Below are positions 31,374 through 42,440 of a DNA stretch of 64,000 nt, one piece after another. Numbering within the stretch: position 1 is the first letter of the stretch; the number at the start of each line of letters is the position of its first letter. The position numbers and the translations under genes are program-made. The stretch lies in assembly GCA_930367215.1 (NCBI GenBank), contig OV884057.1, positions 201,737,621 through 201,801,620 of the forward strand, given 5' to 3'. Below the pieces are notes generated by a model. The model was not told the origin of the DNA. It saw only the letters and a list, made by a program, of their open reading frames with translations, and made no database searches. Origin of the DNA: Pollenia angustigena. Its lineage: Eukaryota; Arthropoda; Insecta; Diptera; Polleniidae.

Positions 31374-33282
31374 CATGCGGTCAAAAAAATAGCACCAGGA
31401 TATAGAAAAAAGTTCTTCGTTAGATATTTGTAAATAAGTCAAACTGATTTCATTGAATACTTGTCATAAGAAACTTACAGGACCGTCAAACAATATTTAA
31501 TAAAAAGCATTTGATTTGGTTTTGTATTTGATATAAAATTTTTAACTTTTTTAAAACAACTTAAAAAACGCTCAGTCAAAAAAATAGCACTACAGCTCCT
31601 TTTCTATTAATATTAAATACTTAAACTAAAAATAAATTAAAAATTTTGAATTCTGTTTTTTTACGAGTCTTCTCATATTGAAATTAATATTTTGTTGCGT
31701 GCCCATTATTGGCAATAACCTTTGCACAACATTTTCGCATCGATTTAACTAGATTTTGGCACCTCTCCTTCGAAATTCTGTTCCAGATTTGCTGAACTGC
31801 CACCCAAAGGGCTTCGTTACTTGTTGGTTGTGTTTGGGATACTCCCTTCTTTATATCTGTCCATGAGTTCTCGATTAGATTTAGATCTGGGGACTGAGCT
31901 GGCCATTCCATAACGTTTATTTTATTGTCCTGAAACCACTTTTTGGCAAGTTTGCTGGTATGCTTCGGGTCATTGTCTTACTGAAACACCCATCCAAGCG
32001 GCATTTCCTTAAAAACATATGGTAGCATTACTTCCTGGAGGATACTAACGTATAGTGTCTTATCCACGACTGTTCTGATTCAATATATGAGTCCTACTCC
32101 ATAGTAGGAAAACCACCCCCATACCATAATGCTTGAACCACCATGCTTAACGGTTTTTTTTGTGAATTTTGGATTGAATTCAGCGTTAGGGGGTCTTCTG
32201 ACGTAAGAACGCGATCATTTGTCTCCAAATAAAACAACCTTGGATTCATCTGTCCAAAAACCATTGCTCCACTTTTCAGTTGGTCATTCCAAATGAGTTC
32301 TAGCAAACTCCAAACGTTTTGCAACATGCTAACGTGAGAGCAGGGACACTTTTCGGGAACTAAAGGCATTCAAGTTGTTGTCTCGCAACCTCCGACGAAG
32401 AGTTTTAACACTTGCGATCACACTTAGCTCCTTTTTTAGCTCTGTAGCTGGCATAAAGGGGGTATTCTTGCATTGTCTGACCAAACTCTTAACCATTAAT
32501 GGTGGCAAAACTTTCTTGCGACCATGTGTTTCCGACTTTTGCGTTTATTTTACTGCATTCACAACCATTTGATTGGAACACCCAATCAAGTTTCTTATTT
32601 CAGAATATGATTCATGCTCAGAAACCATTTTTTTATAAAAGCACGTTTTTCAAGTGTACAATGCTTTCCACGTCCTGTTTCTATGAAAATCAATAATGTA
32701 ATATGCGATGAATTATTTTATTTTGTATTACCTTTAGCATTTGATTCTTTTTATTTCAACTATTGAATCACTATTTATATTTTTTAAAGAATTTTTGTTA
32801 TTCGGTGCTATTTTAATGACTGCACTGATGTAGAGTCATATATATTATTTCTAAAGCACTTTTTTTGTCGGTTGCAAATATCTCCCATACCACCGCATTT
32901 TAAAGCTTATTTCTAACACTAATGACGAAAAATAATTAGAAATTGAAAAAATAATATTTTCATTGATAAAAATTATATTTTAAAATGTATTGAAGTTACT
33001 AAAATTTCTATTAACTATTTTCATTTTATGTTACAAAAATGACAACTAACGGTGCGAAATATTCGCACGGGTCATCTAGTTTTTTTTTATAATTTCGATC
33101 ACTAGAAAAGAACCGGTAACAATTTTTGGAAAAAATAAACACGATCAGAGAGAATATACATATTACAATAGTATTGCATACTTTATTTAAAATAATTAGC
33201 ACAATATATTTGTTTTCACTATAATGAACATAGAATAGGCTATTGGTGCTATTTTTTTTTTTTTTTTTTTTGACTGGCACTG
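31374..33282 (-). mobile_element. Tc1-like element with IR/DR-type ends and TA flanks
   Basis: Outer ends CATGCGGTCAAAAAAATAGC (31374) and, inversely, CAGTGCCAGTCAAAAAA (33282), each bordered by TA (31372-31373, 33283-33284). Inner copies of the same motif lie at about 31569 (CTCAGTCAAAAAAATAGCAC) and, inversely, about 32807-32827 (GTGCTATTTTAATGACTGC). Two direct repeats within each inverted terminus is the IR/DR layout of Minos- or S-like Tc1 elements. The right terminal region is longer than the left. Confidence 0.85.
31684..32640 (-). pseudogene. Tc1-like transposase pseudogene (DD34E)
   Basis: Read on the minus strand from about 32630. A helix-turn-helix start (MVSEHESYSEIRNLIGC) runs to an in-frame stop after VVNAVK. 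Then come ELKKELSVIASVKTLRRRLR, a frame change, GFWTDESKVVLFGDK with the first catalytic Asp followed by a stop, another broken stretch, and DNDPKHTSKLAKKW with the second Asp, preceded by a stop where the family has Gln. The last frame (31684-31911) carries EWPAQSPDLNLIENSW with the catalytic Glu 34 residues after the second Asp, and ends NNGHATKY. The coding region has a frame shift and several stops, so it is inactive, yet every catalytic residue is still readable. Confidence 0.92.
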
Positions 33283-33289
33283 TAAGTAT

Positions 33290-34117
33290 TTTCTATAGGA
33301 AATGTCAATAATAATATAAAATATTAAAAAAAATACAAATATTCCAAAAAAAAAATTTATTGTTAATTCGTATTAATCAATATTTGTTGTTATAGAAATA
33401 AAAATAATCGGAAAATATTCAATAAAAAAAAACGAATAATCGATTACCTCTCAATAAAAAACAATCGAATAATCGAAAAATGTTTAATAGAAAGTACGAA
33501 TAATTGGTTAATTGTCTATAAAAATATGAGTAATCGTAAAATTCTCAATAGAAAATTTGGAAAATCAACTACCATCTATCATCAAAAATCTTTAGAGGAT
33601 TCGAATTTTCTGTGAAAGATTTTTATAAACGTTTAATTTCCTATAAATAATACGAATAATCGTTAAATGTTCTGCAGATAATTTTAATTACCCTAAATTT
33701 TCTATAGAAAATACAAATAATCGAAAAAGTTTCTACAGACAATAAAAAAATTCCAACTCAATAATTACGAATAATCGAAAAATTTTCTATAGAAAATGCG
33801 AAAAGTCAAATAATATAAAAAAAAAAATTAATACAAATTATACACGAATTACAGTTTTTTGTTTTAAAAATACAAATATTCTATAAAAAAAAAGAGTAAT
33901 CGATTACATCTCAATAAAAAATTCGAATAATCGGAAAAATTTCCATAGAAAGTACGAATAATTGGGATATTTTCTATAAAAATAAGCATAAACGTAAATT
34001 TATTTTAGAGAATTCGAATTTTCTGTAAAAGATTTAAATAATCGTGCAAAAGATTTTCTTTCTGTTAAAGATTTTAATAATAAACGATTCCTATAGATAA
34101 TACGAATAATCGTTTAA
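33290..34117 (-). repeat. 31-bp palindromic satellite, block 3
   Basis: Clear units of the type AATTCGAATAATCG(T/A)(T/A)AA then TTTTCTATAGAAAA. The linker reads TTCGAATAATCGTTAAAT, the reverse of that in 43.6-44.9 kb. Confidence 0.75.
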
Positions 34118-35619
34118 CACAGAAAAAATTATTTTTCCAATTCAAACAAACAATTTGTAGAATCAAACAATCAAATTTTTTGTCTGAAATCGGTCTTATA
34201 AACAAATTTGCATATTCAAACAATTTATTTGCATTTTGTTTATTGAAAAAAAACACAGATTTTTTCAAACAAATAATTTAACTGAATCAAACAAAAAGTT
34301 TACTGAAATTCATATACTAAATTTCAAAATAAAAAAAAATAAAAGTTTTTGCACAAGCAATGACGCGCACACAAGTAAGCACTGTATGAGAAGATGACGG
34401 CAGAGCAGAGCCGCCGGCTGGCTTTGAGACACATTTTTTTTGTTATTGGAATAATTTTTGAACGAAGTCTTATTTATACACACAACACAATTGAGGTATT
34501 CACAAGGTGTCGTAAAGTCATAAGTTTTAAAATAATAACATGAAAAAATACGACTCTTGTGAACAACCCCTCATAATTTAGTGTGCTATTTTGAATTTAA
34601 ATCAACTGATTTAAAACAAATATAAAAAAAATAAATATTTACGTAAAATCAATATATTTTTTAATTCTAATCCATGAATAAATAAATTAAATTAGATCTT
34701 ACCTGACTATTTTCCATTTTTTAGACGCAAATCACAAATTAATTTTATTTTGTTTGTTTACCAAACATCACAGTCCTAAGCCGATATAATTTGACGCCGC
34801 AAGTGTTTTGTTGCAAAAATTACTAGCCGCAGGTCAAATTTGGATATTAGCCGGATAAAACTATACCATCAACGGCGACGGCTACAAAAACTAAAGCGGT
34901 TCGGCTCAGCCGCTCAGCGCAGGTCTCTTCTGATTAATTACGACACACAATAAACATAGCAAGCAAAGTTCTATTAATTTAGGACACTTTTTGTTTACAA
35001 AGTAACAACAATATTTTTAAACCATTGTAAAATGTTAGAACATTATGACAATATAAAATGATAGCACACCTTGTGAATACCCCAAATGTTTTTCTTTATC
35101 ACTCTCTGTTGCTGTATCCTTTCCTTTTCTAAAGAAGAAATGTAACCAAAAACAGCAGCAGACCGACTCGATATGATTTTCGTCATCATTCTATTTTTGT
35201 ATTTGATGTATTTAACCAAACAGTTTTAAAAAAATTGAATACGGGATTTTGTTTCTTGTAATGTTATTTCTGCTATTGTTTTTCTTATAGTTGCACTTTT
35301 TTAAAGCGTCCAAAAATAGACTGTGTGTGTTTTTTGTTGTTGTTCTTATATTTCACATAAAGAAGTGTTGCTTACGATCAAATAAAAAAATGCAAAAAGA
35401 CGACAACATTAAAGAGCGTTAAATATTTCATACAAAATTATGAAAACTTGACACCAATAACGCGTTTATTATATTTTTGAAGAGTTGTCCACATTTTTGT
35501 TGGTTAAATAAAAATCAAACAAAAATATTGTATGAATCAGTAAAAAAATTTATAGAAATAAAAAAAAATTTTCAAACAAGCGTTTGTTTGAAAATAATTC
35601 GGCAATAATTTTTTCTGTG
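34118..35619. mobile_element. TIR element with CACAGAAAAAATTATT ends inserted in satellite
   Basis: CACAGAAAAAATTATT at 34118 and its inverse AATAATTTTTTCTGTG ending 35619. Both subterminal regions carry CAAACAAAC/GTTTGTTTG-rich sequence. Satellite of the same orientation lies on both sides (CGTTTAA to the left, AATGTTCTCTAGAAAG to the right), marking it as an insertion. It encloses another MITE. Non-coding. Confidence 0.75.
34490..35089. mobile_element. MITE with GGTATTCACAAGGTGT ends
   Basis: GAGGTATTCACAAGGTGT on the left and ACACCTTGTGAATACCCC on the right. Near the left an inverse CTTGTGAACAACCCCTC block suggests internal duplication. The GC-richer stretch at 34790-34920 (GCCGCAAGTG, CAACGGCGACGGCTAC) is unexplained. 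Confidence 0.75.
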
Positions 35620-36100
35620 AATGTTCTCTAGAAAGTTCGAATAATCGTTAAATTTCCTATAGAACATTTGAATTATCATTAACTTTTATAAAGAAGATTT
35701 AAATAATCGTTAAATGGTCAAGTAAAAATTTAAATCACCGCTAAATATTCTAAAGAGAGTTCGAATAACCGTTAAATTATTTTTAGAAAATTCCAATAAG
35801 CGTTAAATATTCTATAGAAAATCAGAAAATTAAATAATATTTTTAAAGTAAATTTGAATAAAAGTGATATATTTTGTAGAAAAGTCAAACAATCGTGTAA
35901 TTTTTTGTAGAATATTTTGAAAATTATAAAATTTTCTATAGAATGTTCAAATAATTATTAAATTTTCTTTAAAAAAGTCAAATAATCTTTAAATTTTATA
36001 TAATTTTATTAATCGTTGTTTTTTCATTGAAAAGTTGCATAACCGTTATTTATTTTTTAGAAAATACGTCTTGTGGTTTAATTATTTATAGAAAACTGGC
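35620..36100 (-). repeat. 31-bp palindromic satellite, block 4
   Basis: Continuation of block 3: AGTTCGAATAATCGTTAAAT, TTTCCTATAGAACATTTG and so on, with erosion towards 36.1 kb. Confidence 0.7.
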
Positions 36101-36340
36101 TGACCCGACAGACGTTCTCCTGTCCAAATTAGGAAAATGTTTGCGATCGATTTTTAAAATCCGTTAAAAAGATTCAAACATTTGAAAGAAAAACTAGTCA
36201 AATCGATGGAGCCGTTTTCTGATTTTAGGTAAATCGAAAAAAGTAGGCGTTAAAGTGGGCGGGGCCAAATTTTCTTTCCGTAAAAACCTAAGTTGGGCCA
36301 TGGCGATCATTTTAAAGAAAAAATCGTCCAAATTATTTAG
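36095..36340. mobile_element. Helitron-like segment
   Basis: Begins with GCTGACCCGACAGACGTTCT, a motif I associate with 5' regions of insect Helitron-like elements. A 36200-36320 stretch (GGAGCCGTTTTCTGATTTTA, AAAGTGGGCGGGGCC, AAAACCTAAGTTGG) recurs inversely at 63470-63590. Class assignment is from memory of the motif; the internal homology is seen directly. Confidence 0.55.
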
Positions 36341-36754
36341 GGTGGCATGTCATAGAGTCCACGGACATAATGTCCATGGACATTATGTCGCACGAAAGGT
36401 GGCATGTCATAACGTCCAGTATCATAGTGTCCATGGACACTGTGACACTTTTAAAAGTGTCATAATGTCCGTGGGCACTGTGACACTTTGGAAATGGACA
36501 TTATGTCCTTTTAAAAGTGACATAATGTCCATAATTACTAAAAAAGTTATATTCAAAAAAAGATCTACATACGCGCAGAGAAAGCCATGTTTTATTATGG
36601 TCGCAAACAACAAAACTATTTTTAAAGAAACTAATGTAACCATAATATGGTTGTCGGTGACAATGATTTGGTTAAATTAAACATAATATGGGTAACATTT
36701 ATTAAAAATGGTTTTGTAGCTTTTTCTCTGGGTGTATATATTAAATATATATAT

Positions 36755-37168
36755 TGTTACGAAAGTTAAATTATCTAAGAACTATTTATAGTTTTAGTTA
36801 TAAGTTATCTTGTAAGTCATAGTTTTATGTTACTTAAAATTGTCATGTATAATTTTCAACACAACTGTTATTTTAAAAATAATTCCTATATAAATTTCCC
36901 AGTAATTTCTAGAAATGGTTATAGAACATAATAAATAGTTTTTACGGGAAGGTTCAGGAAAAATCTAGAAATAATTATGAAATATAAAAAGGGGTGACTC
37001 ATGTAAAATTAGTTTAGTCTGTTTTGAAAAACGGTTCTGTTCGTAACTAACAATTGTGAACAAAATAATTAATTTCAATAAAGTTTGTTAAGTTGAATAA
37101 CTGTGTGTTTTTATTCGGATTTGCAATTAAAAGAACTCAAACGCGTTTATTAAAGGAAAAACGTAACA
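36755..37168 (+). mobile_element. Solo LTR of a gypsy-type retrotransposon
   Basis: 414 bp, begins TGTTACG and ends CGTAACA, a 7-bp terminal inversion with the canonical TG...CA. ATAT flanks both sides (36751-36754, 37169-37172) as a 4-bp target duplication, typical of Ty3/gypsy insect elements. It contains a TATA-like ATATAAAAAGG near 36986 and AATAAAG near 37078, in the right order for U3-R-U5 on the plus strand. No internal coding region or second LTR is present, so it arose by LTR-LTR recombination. Confidence 0.88.
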
Positions 37169-37179
37169 ATATAATCGAA

Positions 37180-37465
37180 AATAAGGATTTTCACTTCTAT
37201 GGTATAACAAACACCGGCTTCGCTAACTAAAGCTTCTCTGAATAGGCGGTCTTCGGCTGGGCGCCAGCTTCCCTAACTAAAGCTTCTCTGCGTAGTCGGC
37301 CTTGTTCGGAAACAAGGCAGTTTTAAGAAGGTTTACTTAGCGAAACCGGTTTTTGGTTGACCATAAAGGAGAAAATCCTTGCGCCCGGCCGTAGGCCGGC
37401 TATACAGAGAAGCTTTAGTTACCTAAGCCACTATTTTGTATACCATAGAAGAGAAAATCCTTATT
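37180..37465. repeat. GC-rich hairpin repeats, cluster 1
   Basis: Units with CTATGGTATAACAAACACCG, GCTTCGCTAACTAAAGCTTC and TCGGCTGGGCGCC, then an inverse unit (GCCCGGCCGTAGGCCGGC, AGAGAAGCTTTAGTT). The GGCC-rich stem with TTCGG or GTAGG loop stands out from the AT-rich background. Confidence 0.75.
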
Positions 37466-37874
37466 TTCGATGTATATATTTAATATATACACCCTGAGAA
37501 AAAGCTGCAAAACCATTTTTAAAAAAATTTTATCCATATTATGTTTAATTTAACCAAATCATTGTCACCGACAACCATATTATGGTTAAATTAGTTTCTT
37601 TAAAAAAATCACTTGAAATTTTTACGGTATTTTAAAAAAATGTTTACACATTTTTGATTATAAGTTAAGTTGTGGACATTATGACACTTTGCAACGTGTC
37701 ATAACGTCCGTGGACACTATGACACTGGACGTTATGACATGCCACCGCACCATAGAACGACATTAAGTCCATGGACGCTATGTCGCTCAGCGATGCGACA
37801 AAACGTTCATCAATATAGTGTAATAATGTCCATGGACATTATGTCCTTTTTTGGTGCGACATAATACTTCTATG

Positions 37875-38090
37875 CACAGACGGCCTTTGGCCGGGCGCAA
37901 GGATTTTCTCCTCTATGGTATAACAAACACCGGCTTCGCTAACTAAAGCTTCTCTGCATAGCCGGCCTTCGGCCGGGTGCATATATTTTCTCCTCTATGG
38001 TATAACAAAGACCGAATTCGCTAAGTAAAGCTTCTAAAATCAGCCTTGTTTCCGTAGGCCGCCTATGCAGAGAAGCTTTAGTTTATTTTA
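37875..38090. repeat. GC-rich hairpin repeats, cluster 2
   Basis: Two direct ~95-bp units, each GGCC-hairpin (GCCGGCCTTCGGCCGGG), GATTTTCTCCTCTATGG, then ACTAAAGCTTCTCTGC, followed by an inverse end (TATGCAGAGAAGCTTTAGTT). Same unit as 37180-37465. Confidence 0.75.
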
Positions 38091-38094
38091 TTTA

Positions 38095-38310
38095 TTGTAG
38101 AAAATTAAATTTTTCTATAGAAACTTCAAATCGTGGAATAAATAACTATATTTTCTGTCAAAAATCGTTTAATGTTCTGTTGAAAATTTTAATTTTTTTC
38201 AAGTTTTATAGATAATTGGAGTAATCGTTAGGATTTCTGTAAAAATTTGAAATAAATGTTAAATTTTTTATGGAAAATTCGACTAGTTAAACTCTTTATC
38301 AAAATTTTAA
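38095..38310 (-). repeat. 31-bp palindromic satellite, block 5
   Basis: Eroded units (GTAATCGTTAGGATTTC, TGTTAAATTTTTTATGGAAA) in the block 3/4 orientation. Similar scraps lie at 38729-38780 and 39146-39250, between and beyond SINE copies. Confidence 0.5.
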
Positions 38311-38314
38311 ATAA

Positions 38315-38728
38315 TCTAAATTTTTAATATTTTTAATCAGGCTTAAGTTTATCAAGGAATTTTACAACATGAAAATTAATTAAAATTGTTATTGATAATC
38401 ATTCAATCTTGACTGACCTGAGATTCGAACCCAGGCGGCTCGTTACCCTGACATCTTTCGATCGCTAGCACTCGATCTCCTCAGAGGGATTTGTCGTCTT
38501 ACACTCGCAGCCACCGACGACTGCTGACGTCAATAGTCAAACATCCATCCTTAAACCAAATTGTATTTTAACCTTTTGGTAGATCGAAATTTGCTTTTTT
38601 GAATGATTATCAATTTTTAATTGATTTTACATGTTTTTCATTTACCTGTGTTTTAAGCCTGATTAAAAATATTAAAAATTTAGATTAAAAACCATAAATA
38701 GTTCAACAAAATTACCACAATGCTAATT
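38315..38728 (-). repeat. tRNA-like SINE-type repeat, copy c, flanked by inverted tails
   Basis: The inverse core has CCTGGGTTCGAATCTCAGG, a 6-bp T-stem with a perfect TTCGAAT loop, and GATCGAGTGC in the D-arm position. The left edge has AATCTAAATTTTTAATATTT with TTTAATCAGGCTTAA, and the right edge (38650-38728) carries the exact inverse followed by the rest of the tail, CATAAATAGTTCAACAAAAT. The repeat is thus bounded by its own tail in opposite orientations. Confidence 0.75.
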
Positions 38729-38796
38729 ATTTTAAATAATCGCTAAATTTTTTTAGACAATTCGAAGTACGAGAAAACAGAAGTAAGGAAAAAAAA

Positions 38797-39145
38797 TGTA
38801 AAATCAATTAAAATGGATAATCAATCAGAAAAGGATTGATGTTTGACTATTGACGTCAGCAGTCGTCGATGGCTGCGAGTGTAAGACGGCAAATCCATCT
38901 AAAGAGATCGAGTGGTTGCGATCGAAACATGTCATGGTAACCTGCCGACCAGGGTTCGAGCCCCGGTCACGGTCAAGAATGAAAGATTATCAATAACAAT
39001 TTTAATTAATTTTCATGTTGTAAAATTCCTTTCTTCATAAAAATAATTTAATGAAAATTAAATTTGATGAACTTAAGCCTAATTAAAAATATTAAAAAAT
39101 TTGGATTAAAAACCATAAATAGTTCAACGAAATTACCACAATTAA
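38797..39145 (+). repeat. tRNA-like SINE-type repeat, copy d
   Basis: Plus-strand copy: GTCGTCGATGGCTGCGAG, GATCGAGTGGTTGCGATCG, CCAGGGTTCGAGCCCCGG, then the tail to TTCAACGAAATTACCACAAT. The most complete tRNA-oriented copy in the window. A possible internal Pol III promoter (A-box-like and B-box) is inferred from sequence only. Confidence 0.8.
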
Positions 39146-39249
39146 TTAATTAATTCGAATAACCGTAAAATTTATTATAGAAAATTCAAAAAGCATTTAC
39201 CATTCTTACAGAAAATAAAAACTCGAAAAATTATCCTTCGAGAATTTAG

Positions 39250-39985
39250 AAAAAAAAAAAAAAACAATATTGTTTTCCGTTATGAACAAATAGAGAAAAA
39301 ATGCGGATTAACTTTTTCTTTAAACAGGGAAAACATATATATTTTTAATGTCTTTCTTTTTCCTCTGCAATCAATTGATTCTTAAATAGCGATCAAAGTC
39401 TCTAATTACCTTCTGTCCCTTGAGCGAAATTAATAAATTTGGTTGACATCATTTGAAAATTCCAATTTTTTTAACAAACAAAAACACCCCATTTAAACAA
39501 AAGAACTAGAAGTCCAAAAAAAAGAGCAAAACATTCTCTGGTACCCCGTGTTTCAGAAGCAACAGCAGGCGGTCAGTCAGTTGCTCGTAACAAGTAACAG
39601 ACACCGTCGAGTCCGTCTGCCAGTCAGGTCTACTGAGTTCAATCGTCCGTTAAAAGACGAATGTTAAAAATTCTGAACTTCTACTTTTTAGTTTATTTTA
39701 TTTGGTTTGTTCTTGATATTTTCGTTACGTTTACTAGAGTTTAGTTTGTTCTTTCAAACAAGAACCGCACCTTTTTGGCTCAAGTTTTTTCAAAGATTCT
39801 TCGACATTAACTTCTACGTTTGCTTCTGCTTTTTTGCGTTTCTTTTTTGGTTAAATACACTCGATTTATATATTTAACGAAAAACTGTTTGTCGAAAGAG
39901 TCAAAATACGTTTGAAGTTTATTCTTACAACAAACGTTAAAGTAGTTTTAAATAACCCAGCAAACGGTTAGGCAATTATTGAAAT
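39250..39985. other. Non-satellite island between oppositely oriented satellite blocks
   Basis: No satellite units. A GC-richer stretch at about 39540-39660 (GGCGGTCAGTCAGTTGCTCG, ACACCGTCGAGTCCGTCTGC) contains TCAGT initiator-like motifs, which could mark a promoter or untranslated exon, but there is no open frame after it. Satellite linker orientation differs on the two sides. Confidence 0.4.
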
Positions 39986-39989
39986 TTTC

Positions 39990-42440
39990 TTAAAGAGCGT
40001 AGCAACAATTGTTCAAAAATTTTAGAATATTAACATTTTCGATAGAAAAACAATTAATCATATTTTATAAACAAAAAATTTTCTATAGAAAATTTCGAAA
40101 TTACTCTAATTTTCTAAAGAGGATTTTACTCGATTTTTTTATAGCAAATCTTGCAATTTAGCGACTTTCTATAGATCTGTAGAAATTTTGGCGATTAATC
40201 GATTTTTTGATAGAAAATTTTACGACTAATCGAATTTTATGTAAGAAATGTTTTGATTAATCGAATTTTCTATAGAAAATCTTGGATTTATCGATTTTTC
40301 AATAGAACATTTTGGGCTAAATCTATTTTTGTTTAGAAAATCTTGGGAATAATCGATTTTTCAATCATTTTTCCAATTCAATTCAATTAATCGAATTTAA
40401 TGTAAAAAACCTTGTGACTAATCGTAATTTTTAATAAAATGTTTGCGATTAGTTGAACTTTATAAAGAAAATTTTTCGAATAAGCGTTCTTTCCATAGAA
40501 AATTGTGCGATTAATTGATTTTTTATAAAAAAATTTCCGATTAATGAACTTTATTTATGAAATTTTTAAATTAATCGAATTTTCTATTGAAAATTTGGCG
40601 ACTAATCGAATCGAATTTTGTATAAACGAATTTGCGATCAATAGAATTTTTTATAGGAAATCTTGGATCAATCGATATTTCTATTTAACGACTAATCGAA
40701 TTTTATGTAGAAAAATTTGTGACAGCTCGATTTTTCTTTAGAAATTTGACGATTAATCGAGTTTTATTCAAATAATTTGGAGATTAATCGTATTTTTATA
40801 GAAAAGTTTGCGATTAATAGATTTTTCCATCTTTCCATAGAAAATTTTGCGAATAATTGCTTTTTCTATAAAAAATTTTTTGATTAACGAATTTTACTTG
40901 GAAATTACCGATTTTTCTGTAGAAATTAATTAATTTTTCCATCGAAGATCTTGCGATCGATCGATTAGTCGAACTTTCTATATAAAAAAAATTGCGATTA
41001 ATCAAATTTGCTTTAGAAAATCTTGAATCTATTAAAGAAAATTTTGCGACTAATGCATCTATAGAAAAGTTTGCGACTAATGAATTTTATATAGAAAATT
41101 TTGCGGTTAATCGATTTTTCTTTAGAAAATCTTGCGATTAATCGATATTTCTGTAACAAATTTTGCGACTACTCGATTTTTCTATAAATTTTAAGACTAA
41201 TCGAATTTTATATAAAAAATTTTGCAGTTTATCGTATTTTCTACAGAAAACCTTGGATTAATCGATTGTTCTTTTAAAAATATGACGAGAAAAAGAGTTT
41301 AATGTAGAAAAATTTGTAATAACTCGATTTTTCTATAGAAAATTTAGCGAATAGTCGAATTTTATATAAAAATGTTTGCGATTAATCGTATTTTTTATAG
41401 AAAAGTGTACGATTAATTGAACTTATTAAAGAATATTTTGCGAATAATGGCATCTTTCCATATAAAATTGTACGAATAATTGATTTTTCTTAAGAAATTT
41501 TTCGGTTGATGAATTTTATATAGAAAATTTTGGGATTAATTGAATTTTGAATAGAAAATTTTGCAATTAACTGATTTTTGTGTAGAAAATTTTGTGATTA
41601 TTCGATTTTTCTATAAAAAATATTGCGATGTATCGATTTTACTACAGAAAAATTTGCTACTACTCGATTTTTCTATAGAAAATTTAGCAATTTATCAATT
41701 TTTTCATATCAAATCTTGCGATTACTCGATTTTTTCTACAAAAAAATTTGGCGATAAATCGAAATTTTTATAAATAAAATTTTGCGATTAATCGAATTTA
41801 TTATAGAACACCTTGCGATTTATCGTATTTTTTGATAAAAAAAGTTTACGATTAATTGGACTTTATGTAGAAAATTTTGCAGTTAATCCATCTTTCAATA
41901 AAAAATTTTGCGAATAATTGACTTTTTTATAGAAAATTTTTCGATAAATGAATTTTTTATAAAAAATTTTGCGATTTATCGTATTTTTTATAGAAAAGTT
42001 TGCGATTAATTGGACTTTATATAGAATATTTTGCGAATAATCCATCTTATTGATTTTTTTCCAAAAAAAAGTTTGCGATTAATCAAATTTATTATACAAA
42101 ACCTTGCGATTTATTGTATTTTTTATAAAAAAAAAAAGTTTGCGATTAATCGGACTTTATGCCGAATATTTTGCGGATAATCCATCTTTCAATAGAAAAT
42201 TTTGCTAATAATTTATTTTTCTATAGAACATTTTTCGATTTATGAATTTTTAATAAAAAATAATTTGCGATTAATCGAATCTTTTATAGAAAATTTTGTG
42301 ATTAATCCATTTTTCTATAGAAAATATTTAAATTAATGAAGTTTTATAAAGAAAAATTTGCAACTGGACGATTTTCCTCAGGAAAATCTTGCGATAAATC
42401 GAGTTTTCTATAGAATATTTCGCAATTACTGGAATTTTCT
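39990..42440 (+). repeat. 31-bp palindromic satellite, block 6
   Basis: About 2.4 kb of units of the form TTTTGCGATTAATCGA then ATTTTCTATAGAAAAT. Many units are imperfect (TTTATATAGAAAA, TTTTTATAGAAAA). Linker TGCGATTAATCGAA in the plus orientation. The several 60-70-residue frames rich in Ile, Phe, Asn and Lys follow the repeat and are not genes. Confidence 0.88.

Larger units (their letters stand above)
36345..37872. mobile_element. Palindromic GTCCATGGAC element, split by a solo LTR
   Basis: Long inverted arms: 36600-36750 and 37475-37620 match inversely through AACCATAATATGGTTGTCGG, ATTTGGTTAAATTAAACATA and AAAATGGTTTTG. Outside them, 36345-36540 and 37670-37870 are packed with GTCCATGGAC/CATAATGTC palindromes, including a perfect 26-bp one at 36364-36389 (arm GACATAATGTCCA) and ATAATGTCCATGGACATTAT near 37846. 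The loop contains the LTR and GC-rich repeats. No protein is encoded. Confidence 0.75.

Noticed and set aside
39540..39660. Definite core promoter
   Set aside because: Initiator-like TCAGT motifs are present but downstream promoter elements at the expected distance do not match and no gene follows.
40544..42045. Several Ile/Phe/Asn/Lys-rich proteins of 60-70 residues
   Set aside because: They track the 31-bp satellite on both strands and end at unit-specific stops.
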